Below, in pieces: positions 35,475 through 43,567 of a DNA stretch of 64,000 bases (positions are counted from its first letter, which is position 1; the number at the start of each line of letters is the position of its first letter). A model generated the notes under the pieces. It worked only from the letters and a program-made list of their open reading frames with translations, ran no database searches and was not told where the DNA came from. The stretch lies in the NCBI RefSeq assembly GCF_011752995.1, contig NZ_VWWL01000026.1, forward strand, positions 43,779 through 107,778, read 5' to 3'. The stretch is from Burkholderia sp. Ax-1724. Its GTDB lineage: Bacteria; Pseudomonadota; Gammaproteobacteria; Burkholderiales; Burkholderiaceae. The position numbers and the translations under genes were made by a program.

Positions 35475-35492
35475 CATATGTAAATACATCTA
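35475..35492. promoter_or_regulatory. Candidate MarR operator (site 2)
   Basis: CATATGTAAATACATCTA lies 17 bases upstream of the luciferase-like monooxygenase ATG and just before its GAGGAGA ribosome site. It matches the site at 31887. It suggests a second, MarR-controlled promoter within the cassette. Confidence 0.6.
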
Positions 35493-35508
35493 ATTGAGGA
35501 GACTTCAG

Positions 35509-36609
35509 ATGTCAGCTTCGCAGGTCGAATTTGGGTTCATGATTGCCGCGTCGGACGTCGAGCCGACGCCCGATCTCGAACTGTATCGCCACATGATCGA
35601 CGATGCCCGTTTTGGTTACGAAGCGGGTTTCCGTACGGTATGGACTCCGGAGCATCACTTTTCGAGCTATTTCCCCACGCCCAGCCCGTTGATGCTGATG
35701 TCGAACATCGCGTCGCGCTGTCCGGGTCTGGGGCTCGGTACGATGGTGCTCGTTACGCCGTGGCATAACCCCGTGCGGCTTGCGGGCGAGATCGCGATGC
35801 TGAGCCTGATGTCCGACGCGCCGCTCCATCTCGGCCTTGGCCGCGGTGCCGCCCCGCTCGAATACGATGCGTTCGACCTGAAGCTCGAGAATGCGAAGGC
35901 CCGCTTCCAGGAAGTCTGGGAAGTACTCGATCTGGCCTTGTCGGGCAAGCCGTTCACCTATGAAGGCCAGCATGTGCGCGTGCCGCTGGAAGTGCGGCTG
36001 CGCCCGGATGCACGACGCGAGAACATCAACTTCTACGGCGCGATTGGCAGTCCTGATAGCGCGACGAAGATTGCCGAACTCGGTTTGCCGCCGATTTCCA
36101 ACGGTACACTGCCTCTGGCCGTGCAGCGGAAGGTGCTGAGCACCTGGCATGACGTCACGCTGCAACGCGGCGGCGATGTGGACGTGACGAAGCCGGTCGC
36201 CATCAGTTGCATCATTGCGGACAGCGACGATGAAGCCGAGGCGCTCGCGCGCAAGTACATGCCGCGCTGGTTCGAACTGCAAGTCGAGCACTACCGGCCG
36301 GATGAAGGCGGATTCCCGTCGATTCCCGACTATCAGTCGTTCGCGGCTGTTCACGAACGCCGTGTCTCGATGTGCAATCCTGACAATCTCGGGCCCTTCA
36401 ATCGTCTGCAACTGTTCGGTTCTCCGGCAACGGTCTGTGAGCGCGTGCAGGAATATCTCGACGTCGGTTTCAATCACCTGATCGTGATGGCGGCAACGCC
36501 GGGTATCCCGCAGCAGCGCCGGCGCGAGTGGCTTGGCCGCTTCGCGAGCGAAGTGGCGCCGCACTTCTCCGCGGAATTCGCGCAGCGAGCCCGCCTGGCT
36601 GAAGTCTGA
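35509..36609 (+). CDS. Luciferase-like FMN-dependent monooxygenase
   Basis: The 366-residue class C flavin monooxygenase shows the bacterial-luciferase barrel motifs WTPEHHFSSYF, GLGTMVLVTPWHNPVRLAGEIAML and LHLGLGRGAAPLEYD. It also has the SPxTVxERVQEYLDVGFNHLIV end typical of the family. These enzymes need reduced FMN from a partner; the FMN reductase gene follows directly. It probably attacks the cassette's central organic substrate (Baeyer-Villiger type oxygenation or desulfonation). The ATG at 35509 follows GAGGAGA by 6 bases. Confidence 0.9.
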   Translation: MSASQVEFGFMIAASDVEPTPDLELYRHMIDDARFGYEAGFRTVWTPEHHFSSYFPTPSPLMLMSNIASRCPGLGLGTMVLVTPWHNPVRLAGEIAMLSLMSDAPLHLGLGRGAAPLEYDAFDLKLENAKARFQEVWEVLDLALSGKPFTYEGQHVRVPLEVRLRPDARRENINFYGAIGSPDSATKIAELGLPPISNGTLPLAVQRKVLSTWHDVTLQRGGDVDVTKPVAISCIIADSDDEAEALARKYMPRWFELQVEHYRPDEGGFPSIPDYQSFAAVHERRVSMCNPDNLGPFNRLQLFGSPATVCERVQEYLDVGFNHLIVMAATPGIPQQRRREWLGRFASEVAPHFSAEFAQRARLAEV

Positions 36610-36658
36610 TGGCGAGTTCATCCACGAGAACCCCGTGCTTTGCCATCTGGAGAAAATC

Positions 36659-37279
36659 ATGACGCAGCCATTCGTTCCTCATATCGTCGGCATAGGCGGC
36701 ACACTCAGATACGGGTCGAGTTCCGAGCGGGTCGTGCGCGCCGTGTTGCGCGAAGCTCAAAGGCTCGGTGCGTCGACGGAAGCCATCGTCGGTCCCGAAC
36801 TGGTGATGCCGATGTATTCACCCGAAGCCCTGGAGCGCACGCCGCAAGCCGTGCGTTTTCTGGAGGCGCTGCGGCGCGCCGACGGGGTGGTCATCGCTTC
36901 GCCCGCCTATCACGGCTCGGTATCGGGACTGGTGAAGAACGCGCTCGACTACACGGAAGACATGCGCGACGACGAGCGCAGCTATTTCAGTCAGCGTGCG
37001 GTAGGGTGCGTTGCCTGTGCAGGCGGCGTTCAGGCGGGCGCTTCGACGCTCGCGACGCTGCGCTCGATCGTGCATGCGCTGCGCGGATGGCCGACGCCGC
37101 TCGGCGTCATGCTGAACACGTCGCAAACGCTGTTCAATGCCGAAGGCGTCTGTGTCGATGTCGCGGCGACGGAGCAATTGCGTATTATGGCCGGCGAGAT
37201 CGTTATGTTCGCGAGAGCGAACGCGAGTGCGAGAGAGGAGCGGGAAGCTCTATCCGAAGTGTCTTGCGAGTCGGTCTAG
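36659..37279 (+). CDS. NADPH-dependent FMN reductase (flavodoxin fold)
   Basis: A 206-residue flavodoxin-like reductase with the FMN phosphate motif GIGGTLRYGSSSERVVRAV at residues 10-28. The flavin-side segment ASPAYHGSVSGLVKNALDY is highly typical of MsuE/SsuE-type reductases. It supplies reduced FMN to the adjacent luciferase-like monooxygenase. Only 49 bases separate the two genes, and both share the cassette promoter. Last gene of the MarR cassette. Confidence 0.93.
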   Translation: MTQPFVPHIVGIGGTLRYGSSSERVVRAVLREAQRLGASTEAIVGPELVMPMYSPEALERTPQAVRFLEALRRADGVVIASPAYHGSVSGLVKNALDYTEDMRDDERSYFSQRAVGCVACAGGVQAGASTLATLRSIVHALRGWPTPLGVMLNTSQTLFNAEGVCVDVAATEQLRIMAGEIVMFARANASAREEREALSEVSCESV

Positions 37280-37357
37280 CGGTTCGCGATAGACCGATAG
37301 GTCCCGCCGCATTGCACAGCGTATTGCACAGAAATATAGTCAAGATTCCAGATAAAA

Positions 37358-37387
37358 AAGAGCCGCACGCAAAAGCGCACGGCTCTT
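37358..37387. terminator. Rho-independent terminator between convergent genes
   Basis: AAGAGCCG pairs with CGGCTCTT, with inner CGC/GCG pairs around AAAA. On the minus strand it is followed by a run of six T. It ends the phosphonate operon coming from the right and can also stop transcription of the FMN reductase operon from the left. Confidence 0.8.
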
Positions 37388-37440
37388 CAGAACATCGGGA
37401 ATAAAGGCTCGGCGAAAGCAGCGCCGGCCCATCATCGCAC

Positions 37441-38871
37441 TCAGCCCGCCGCGACCGTCTGCAATCCGTTTTCCGCGGTCAACGCATCCAGGCTGCCCTG
37501 CTCCAGCGACACATTGCGTGTTTCGCGTCCTTTCCACCACCAGAGCGCGGCCGCAACCGGCCCCGGTGCCGCGATCACGAACAGCGTGGTCAGCGCGCCG
37601 GCCGGCGTGCCGGTCGAGGAGAAGGCGCTGGTCAGCAGCAGCGGCGTAATCATCGCGCCGACGCGGCCGACCGCCACCGAGATGCCGAGACCCGAAGCGC
37701 GCAACCGCGTCGGCAGGATTTCGGAGGACACCACGTAGGCCGAGATATAGGCCCAGGTCACGCCGAACTGGATCAGGCAGTAGCCGATCACCATGCCCGC
37801 CAGCGTGTGCGCCATGTAGACCACGAGGATCGAGAGCAGCGTGAAGGTATAGCTCACGAACAGCGAGGAGCGGCGGCCCCAGGCCTCGACCAGAAACGAC
37901 GCGGTCAGCCCGCCGAGCAGCGCGGCGAGGTTGCCGTACGCGTAGTAGATCGGCATCGACCCGGCCGGCACCTTCATGTACGGCAGGATGACGAGCGCCA
38001 TCAGCGACAGCACGCCATACACGACCGCCGCCTGCGAGAAGTTCAGTGCGCTCGCGAGGCCGCACGGCGCGCGGTACTTGCCGAGCAGTTCGCCGACGTT
38101 GCGCCAGAACATCGGATGGGCCGGCACGATCGTGGTCGGTTCAAAGCGGCGCTGAGCGGCCAGCGCATCGGGGCCCTGCGCGGCTGCTGCGATCCTCGTG
38201 ACGATCGCCTCGGCTTCCTCGACACGACCCTGCTGCAACAGCCAGCGCGGCGATTCCGGCACCACGCGGCGAATCCAGAAGAAGATCAGTGCCATCGTCG
38301 TGCCCAGACCGAAGCCGACGCGCCAGGCGATGCTGGCCGGCAGGTGATTCAGCACGAAGTACGATACGCCCGCTGCGATCAGCGCGCCGAGCGGAAAGCC
38401 CGACAGGATCAGCGAATCGGTCCGGCCACGATGCTTGCGCGGGATGAACTCGCCCATCGTGGCGGTGACGGCCGAGTATTCGCCGCCGACCGCGAGCGCG
38501 GTCATTGCGCGGAAGAACAGGAACGAATCGAAATTCCACGACACCACGGTCGCAACGCTGAAGAGCGCGTACCAGAGCAGCGTCGCGAGGAACAGGCGCT
38601 TGCGGCCGAAACGGTCGGCGAGATAGCCGAATGCGATCGCGCCGACCAGCATGCCGAACACCCAGATGCTCACGGCCAGCGAGCCCTGTGTCGAACTTAG
38701 ATGCCAGTACGACTGGATGCCGCCGAACACGCTGCCGATGATGTTGGTCTCGAACGAATCGAGTGCCCAGCCCACGCCGAGCGCAGCGATGATGAGCGTG
38801 TGGAAGCGTGTCCACGGCATGTTGTCGAGGCGCGCGAGCGCATCGGTCGAGATGGAACGTTGCGTACTCAA
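37441..38871 (-). CDS. MFS transporter of the phosphonate operon
   Basis: A 476-residue carrier of the sugar-porter/AAHS-like type. Motifs are GVGWALDSFETNIIGSVFG in helix 1, FGYLADRFGRKRLFL in the loop, and AVGGEYSAVTATMGEFIPRKHRGRTDS. The start is a TTG that overlaps the previous stop (TTGA), preceded by AGGAGA at 38877-38882, so it is coupled to the dehydrogenase gene. It is the last gene of the phnX operon and may carry a phosphonate or its product; no substrate can be read from the sequence. Confidence 0.87.
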   Translation of the reverse strand: MSTQRSISTDALARLDNMPWTRFHTLIIAALGVGWALDSFETNIIGSVFGGIQSYWHLSSTQGSLAVSIWVFGMLVGAIAFGYLADRFGRKRLFLATLLWYALFSVATVVSWNFDSFLFFRAMTALAVGGEYSAVTATMGEFIPRKHRGRTDSLILSGFPLGALIAAGVSYFVLNHLPASIAWRVGFGLGTTMALIFFWIRRVVPESPRWLLQQGRVEEAEAIVTRIAAAAQGPDALAAQRRFEPTTIVPAHPMFWRNVGELLGKYRAPCGLASALNFSQAAVVYGVLSLMALVILPYMKVPAGSMPIYYAYGNLAALLGGLTASFLVEAWGRRSSLFVSYTFTLLSILVVYMAHTLAGMVIGYCLIQFGVTWAYISAYVVSSEILPTRLRASGLGISVAVGRVGAMITPLLLTSAFSSTGTPAGALTTLFVIAAPGPVAAALWWWKGRETRNVSLEQGSLDALTAENGLQTVAAG

Positions 38872-40007
38872 GACAATCTCCTGGAGGGGGCAATCGGCGG
38901 AACCGATGCGAAATCGAATTTCGGAAAGTGGCTGCGGTTGCCGATGAAGTTGCGCCCGCGCGCGCCGTCGAACGCCTGATCGACGATTGCGTACCATTCG
39001 CCTTCAGCGAGGCCGTACGAGCCCGGATGCGTGGCGACGCCGAGCGAGTCGAGAAAGGCCGCGAGACGTGCGGGCGCGGTTTGCGTGTCGCCGAAGATTT
39101 CGGCGAGCGCGGCGTCGCAGGCCGGATCGGTGCCGAGCGCAGCCTGCATCACGGCCGGCAGCGTGAACGAGCACGCGATGCCATGCGCGACGCCGTGCGA
39201 CAGCGTGATCGCATACGAGATGTTGTGAGCCAGCGCGGTACGCGTATTCGAGAACGCGAGACCCGCGCGCAGCGCGCCGAGTGCCATTGCGCCACGTGCC
39301 TCGAGGTCGGACGGATGCGCCATCACACGCGGCAACGCGGCCATGATCTCGCGTGCCGCATGGATCGCGAGGCCGCGCGTGACCGGGCTCGCGTGCACGT
39401 TCCAGATACTTTCGAGCGCATGGGCCAACGCATCGAGACCGCTCGCGAGCGTCGGACCTTCGGGCAGACCGACCATCAGTTCGGGATCGATCAGGACTGC
39501 TTCCGGGTACAGATCCTCGCGCGACAGCGACAGCTTGCGCGCATTGTCCGGGTCCCAGACCGTGGCCCAGCAGGTCACTTCGCTGCCGGTGCCGGCGGTG
39601 GTCGGAATCGCGATGATCGGCAGCGGGTTCGCCGTTGCGGGGCCGCCCGCGCTCAGGTAGGCGTAGACCGGGTCGAAGTCGCCGCGCCCGGCGGCCAGCA
39701 CCTTGGCCGAATCCATGACCGAACCGCCGCCGAGCGCGACCAGCACCTCGGTTTCTTGCGGCAACGCCTTGAGCTGTTCGCAGGCGCGGCGCAGCATGCC
39801 GACCGACGGATTCGGCTCGACCGAATCGATGCGCAATTGCGCGGGACCGGCGATCGCCTCGATACGCGCCGAGAGGTCGGCGAACACCGCGTCCGGATAG
39901 GTGACGATCACGTAGCGGCGGCCCGCGATGGCCTGGCCGATCTCGCCGAGCGAGGCGGCGCCGAAGCGCACGCGAACCGGGTTGTGGAACTGCCAGGCGC
40001 TGTTCAC
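38868..40007 (-). CDS. Phosphonate-associated iron-containing alcohol dehydrogenase
   Basis: The 379-residue group III dehydrogenase has the NAD-binding GGGSVMDSAK and PTTAGTGSEVT motifs. Metal ligands lie in GLDALAHALESIW and in the histidine-rich ITLSHGVAHGIACS. The phnX neighbourhood matches the Fe-ADH family linked to phosphonate metabolism (TIGR03405), thought to handle phosphonoacetaldehyde or a related aldehyde/alcohol. The start is a GTG overlapping the phnX stop (GTGA). The stop overlaps the MFS TTG. Confidence 0.85.
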   Translation of the reverse strand: MNSAWQFHNPVRVRFGAASLGEIGQAIAGRRYVIVTYPDAVFADLSARIEAIAGPAQLRIDSVEPNPSVGMLRRACEQLKALPQETEVLVALGGGSVMDSAKVLAAGRGDFDPVYAYLSAGGPATANPLPIIAIPTTAGTGSEVTCWATVWDPDNARKLSLSREDLYPEAVLIDPELMVGLPEGPTLASGLDALAHALESIWNVHASPVTRGLAIHAAREIMAALPRVMAHPSDLEARGAMALGALRAGLAFSNTRTALAHNISYAITLSHGVAHGIACSFTLPAVMQAALGTDPACDAALAEIFGDTQTAPARLAAFLDSLGVATHPGSYGLAEGEWYAIVDQAFDGARGRNFIGNRSHFPKFDFASVPPIAPSRRLS

Positions 40008-40852
40008 GGACGCTCTCCGGCGGCGAGCAGCGCCTCGATCGCGTCGATCACGGCCGGCAGATCGGCGATGGTATCGATCACGAAGTGCGCGCCGGTCCGT
40101 TCGAGCTTCGCGCGCGCGGGCGTCAGATGCGCCTGCTGTTCGGCGGGGCTCAGCGCGGTCCACTCGGCGAGCGACAGGCCCACTTCGTTGCCGCTCGCGG
40201 CGATGCCGACCGCCCACATGCCCGAGGCCAGGCCGGCCAGCAGGCCGGTCGGGCTGTCGTCGACTACCACGGCGCCGCGCACATCCGGCGTCGCGAGCGC
40301 GAGTGCGTTGGCGAGGATCATGTCGGGGAACGGCCGGCCGCGTGCAACGTCGCTGACCGTGCTGACGAAGTCGGGCTTGTAATTGCGTTCGGCCGCGAGC
40401 GGAATCAGGTTCTTCATGACTTCGCGCGGATAGCCAGTGGTGCTGCCGACCGCGATGCCGCGCGCGCGCAGATGCGCGATGGTGTCGATTGCGCCTGGGA
40501 TCAGGTCGGCGTATTTCGCGACGTTGATTTCGTCCACACGCAGGAACTCCTTGTACAGCGCATCGACGTCGGCTTCGTTCGAGGCGTGGCCGGTGTGCGC
40601 CTGCCAGCGGGCCTGCACGTCGGCCTCCTTGAGGATCAGCGCGATGTGCTCGCGCTTGGCCGCGCCCATCGGCGCGCGCGCTTCGGCGATCGTGATCGGC
40701 ACGCCGGCGTCGGAGAAGACCTGACGGAACGCCTCGACCGGGGCAATGCAGCCGAAGTCGAGCACGGTGCCGGCCCAATCGAAAATGGCAGTGGTAATCG
40801 GACCGCGGTACTGACGGTGCGACGCGTTCGAGGTCAGTAGACTGGGTTGCAT
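40004..40852 (-). CDS. phnX: Phosphonoacetaldehyde hydrolase
   Basis: A 282-residue HAD-superfamily phosphonatase. The nucleophile Asp25 lies in AIFDWAGTVLD, the Schiff-base Lys66 in APMGAAKREHI, then GSTTGYPREVM and the acidic motif VVDDSPTGLLAG. It splits phosphonoacetaldehyde into acetaldehyde and phosphate. No phnW transaminase is present in the window, so the aldehyde must come from elsewhere or from the neighbouring dehydrogenase acting in reverse. The start at 40852 follows AAAAAGGAC by 6 to 9 bases and is preferred to an upstream in-frame ATG at 40888. First gene of a three-gene coupled operon. Confidence 0.93.
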   Translation of the reverse strand: MQPSLLTSNASHRQYRGPITTAIFDWAGTVLDFGCIAPVEAFRQVFSDAGVPITIAEARAPMGAAKREHIALILKEADVQARWQAHTGHASNEADVDALYKEFLRVDEINVAKYADLIPGAIDTIAHLRARGIAVGSTTGYPREVMKNLIPLAAERNYKPDFVSTVSDVARGRPFPDMILANALALATPDVRGAVVVDDSPTGLLAGLASGMWAVGIAASGNEVGLSLAEWTALSPAEQQAHLTPARAKLERTGAHFVIDTIADLPAVIDAIEALLAAGERP

Positions 40853-40973
40853 GGCGGTGTCCTTTTTGAAGAGGGCTGATGAGTCCATGCAGAATAGATT
40901 TGTCGCGTGACGCTCGTATGATCGAAATACCGGGTTGAATTCGTTGAATCAACCGAAAAAATTGATCGATTGG

Positions 40974-40992
40974 CCGTATAACGCGTATACGG
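40974..40992. promoter_or_regulatory. Palindrome upstream of phnX, candidate operator
   Basis: CCGTATA-ACGCG-TATACGG is a perfect 7-bp inverted repeat, 122 bases upstream of the phnX ATG. A regulator gene is not adjacent. It may be bound by a phosphonate or phosphate regulator encoded elsewhere. Confidence 0.5.
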
Positions 40993-41285
40993 ATACGTGC
41001 GTTGCTCGCCGTCGTGCGGGGCTATTGGGCGTGGGGGTGGCGTGCCCGGCGGCCGCGCGGTAAATCGCGGGCCTCGGGCGCCATGCGTGTTCGCCGCCGC
41101 GGGACAGCGGCGAACCCGTGCACGGCGTGCGGAATGTGCTGAAGATTGATGCGGCGGGGAGATATCACATCGTCGGCCATCGGCATGATCGATGGCCTGT
41201 CGCGCTCAAGGGTTCCGGTCAGAGCCGGCATTCATTCCCGATAAGCGTGAGTGTGAGCGTGCTGCGCAAAGTCAGGAATGGTTTT
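40993..41285. other. Intergenic stretch, no gene seen
   Basis: About 290 bases between the phosphonate operon promoter region and the end of a TetR gene. No frame with a recognisable family or good start. Confidence 0.5.
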
Positions 41286-41888
41286 TCAACGACGGGGCCG
41301 GCTGTCAAACAGCAGTTCGATCAGCGAATCGGCGGTATGCCGCAGCCGCTTGGGGTCCTGGTACACCCGTTCGATCACCACGATTCCGCGCGTCAACGTC
41401 AGGACCAGCCGCGCGGCTTCCGCGGCCGGAATCCGCAGGTGCGCCGTTTTTTCGACCTTCGATAGCCGCTCCAGCAGAATCGTCTCGAAGTCATCGAGCA
41501 GCGACTGGATCGCCTCGCGTATCGGCGCATCCATGTCCTGCGTCTCGACCGCGGTCTTGGTGCTGAGGCAGCCGCGCGTGGGGGCATCCGCAGCGATGGT
41601 CGTCGTCATCGACGTGATGACGCAGTCGAAGAAACTCTGCAACGCGTCGCGGACCTTCGGCTTATCGAGCGACCGGCGGATTTGCTGCAGAAAGCGCTCC
41701 CGGTACAGATCGAACACGCGCAGGAACAGCGTTTCCTTATCGCCATAGGCGTTGTATAGCGAGCCCCGCTGGATCCCCGTGGCGGCGGCGAGATCCTGCA
41801 TCGTCGTCGCGGCAAAGCCCTTCTGCCAGAAGAGCGGAAGAGCCGTTTCGAGGGCTGCGCCCTCGTCGAACTGGCGAACGCCTGCCAT
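41286..41888 (-). CDS. TetR family regulator
   Basis: The 200-residue regulator has the N-terminal HTH MQDLAAATGIQRGSLYNAYGDKETLFLRV at about residues 30-58 and a helical ligand-binding domain. It is divergent from a YbfB-type MFS gene, and two 16-bp TTGAC-N6-GTCAA palindromes lie between them, so it most likely represses both. The ATG at 41888 is chosen because the upstream in-frame extension would run through the operator region. Confidence 0.9.
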   Translation of the reverse strand: MAGVRQFDEGAALETALPLFWQKGFAATTMQDLAAATGIQRGSLYNAYGDKETLFLRVFDLYRERFLQQIRRSLDKPKVRDALQSFFDCVITSMTTTIAADAPTRGCLSTKTAVETQDMDAPIREAIQSLLDDFETILLERLSKVEKTAHLRIPAAEAARLVLTLTRGIVVIERVYQDPKRLRHTADSLIELLFDSRPRR

Positions 41889-41938
41889 GTCTTGCTCCGT
41901 GTCGTGAATCGGTATCCAGTCTGAATTTAATCTCATTC

Positions 41939-41954
41939 TTGACGTTGATGTCAA
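41939..41954. promoter_or_regulatory. TetR operator copy A
   Basis: TTGACGTTGATGTCAA has perfect 5-bp inverted arms (TTGAC/GTCAA) around a 6-base centre. It lies 51 bases upstream of the TetR start. Confidence 0.7.
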
Positions 41955-41974
41955 GTTTGTCTAGAGTGTCAAAA

Positions 41975-41990
41975 TTGACGATGATGTCAA
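41975..41990. promoter_or_regulatory. TetR operator copy B
   Basis: TTGACGATGATGTCAA differs from copy A by one base and lies 36 bases from it centre to centre. It is 57 bases upstream of the MFS start. The pair would place two dimers over both divergent promoters. Confidence 0.7.
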
Positions 41991-42046
41991 AGACTGGTGG
42001 AGGCTTGGCTATCCGCCGGATTTCTTCCGCTTGCAAAGACACATTC

Positions 42047-43276
42047 ATGACTTCCATGACAGGTTCACTCACGCCGGCGCAGATCGACCGAAGGCTCGTC
42101 TCGCGCTATATCTTCGCGGGGCTATGCGCCAGCCTCGTGAGTATCGGGCTGGCCCGCTTCGCTTTTACGCCGCTCATTCCGGAGCTCATTCGCGCGCACT
42201 GGTTTTCGACCGCGAGCGTGATCTATCTTGGCGCGGCCAATCTGGCGGGCTATCTGTGCGGCGCGCTTCTGGCCCGTCCGTTGGGCAGCCGGTTCGGCAA
42301 GGAGCGCACGCTGCGCGTGATGATGCTGATCATTACGGCCACCTTTCTCGCGTGCGCCTTTCCGTTGTCGGTCGGCTGGTACTTCGGCTGGCGAGTCCTG
42401 TCGGGCATCGCGGGCGGCGTGGTGATGGTGCTGGTCGCCGCCACGATTCTTCCGCACGTGCCGCCGGCGAGCCGGGGCATGGCGAGCGGTGCCGTGTTTC
42501 TCGGTCTGGGGCTCGGTATCGCAGGGTCGGGAACGCTGATTCCACTGCTGTTGAAACTGGGGCTGGCCCAGACCTGGATCGGTCTCGCCATCGTCTCGGC
42601 CATCCTGACGTCGGCGAGCTGGTTCGCGTGGCCGTCGGCGCGCCTCTCGTCGGAGACGCCCGCTCGGGGCGCGGACAGTCGGGCCTCGCGCGCGCATTTC
42701 GGATGGCGCGTCAATCTCCTGTACGCCCAATATGCGTTGATGGCGGCTTCTGTCGTCGCGCCCATGGTGTTTCTGGTCGACTTCATCGCGCGTGGGCTCG
42801 GCATGGGCACGCATGAGGGCGCCATCTTCTGGGTGCTCTACGGGATAGGCGCCATTGCCGGTCCGCCTCTCTATGGCTTTCTCGCGGACCGGATGGGTGC
42901 CCGGGCGGCCATCGGACTGGTATCGCTTGCGCAAGCCGTCGCATTGGCGAGTGTTTATCTGACGGGGAACGTGCCGGCACTCGGTGTGTGTGCCGTTGTC
43001 ATCGGCACGTTTGCGCCGGGTATCGTTCCGCTTGCGTTGGCGCGCATTCATGAGCTGGTGCCGAAGAATGCGCATCGACAGAACATTGCGTGGAGCAGGG
43101 CGACGATTCTGTCGGCCGGGGTCATGGCGGTTTCCGGCTACGCGTTCTCGGCGCTATTCAACGCAAGCGGCGGCAACCATCGCCTGCTTTTCCTGGTGTC
43201 CGCCTGTCTGGTGATGATGGCGCTGGCCTGCGAACTGGCGAACGGGTTCAGGTCCGCGGCGAAGGGGGCCGCCTGA
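42047..43276 (+). CDS. YbfB/YjiJ family MFS transporter
   Basis: A 409-residue carrier with the family's helix-1 pattern ASLVSIGLARFAFTPLIPELI, YLGAANLAGYLCGALLARPLG and the conserved FAPGIVPLALARIHE in the C-terminal half. Twelve membrane segments are expected. The family's substrates are poorly known. Adjacent to a TetR gene with twin operators and no enzymes, it is more likely an inducible efflux pump than a catabolic importer. The exact start is uncertain between 42047 and 42056; no clear ribosome site is present. Confidence 0.85.
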   Translation: MTSMTGSLTPAQIDRRLVSRYIFAGLCASLVSIGLARFAFTPLIPELIRAHWFSTASVIYLGAANLAGYLCGALLARPLGSRFGKERTLRVMMLIITATFLACAFPLSVGWYFGWRVLSGIAGGVVMVLVAATILPHVPPASRGMASGAVFLGLGLGIAGSGTLIPLLLKLGLAQTWIGLAIVSAILTSASWFAWPSARLSSETPARGADSRASRAHFGWRVNLLYAQYALMAASVVAPMVFLVDFIARGLGMGTHEGAIFWVLYGIGAIAGPPLYGFLADRMGARAAIGLVSLAQAVALASVYLTGNVPALGVCAVVIGTFAPGIVPLALARIHELVPKNAHRQNIAWSRATILSAGVMAVSGYAFSALFNASGGNHRLLFLVSACLVMMALACELANGFRSAAKGAA

Positions 43277-43454
43277 CGAGGCGGCGCGAACAGGCGGCGC
43301 GGCTTTCACATGGAAATTGGAGAGGCTGCGCTCATGCGGAGCCAGATGCAGAGCCGAAAAACGAGGGCTCGCGATTCAGGGCACACGGGGCTTTATCGCA
43401 CCTTGTTTTTCCGGCCCTTTGAAGAACTTCGTTATTAATCGGCTGTGTATACCC

Positions 43455-43491
43455 GGCGTTTCCTGATTCAGAAGCTAACTCAGGAAACGCC
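43455..43491. terminator. 12-bp hairpin between convergent genes
   Basis: GGCGTTTCCTGA and TCAGGAAACGCC form a perfect 12-bp stem with a 13-base loop in the 290-base gap between the YbfB-type MFS (plus) and an aldehyde dehydrogenase (minus). No T-run is present on either side, so a terminator role is likely only by position. The rest of the gap holds no gene. Confidence 0.5.
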
Positions 43492-43567
43492 AGGCATTGT
43501 CCGCACATCAGCAGCCAAAACGGAAATCAAAAAGATCCACCCAACTGCCGTAGCCAGTGAGCGCCCC

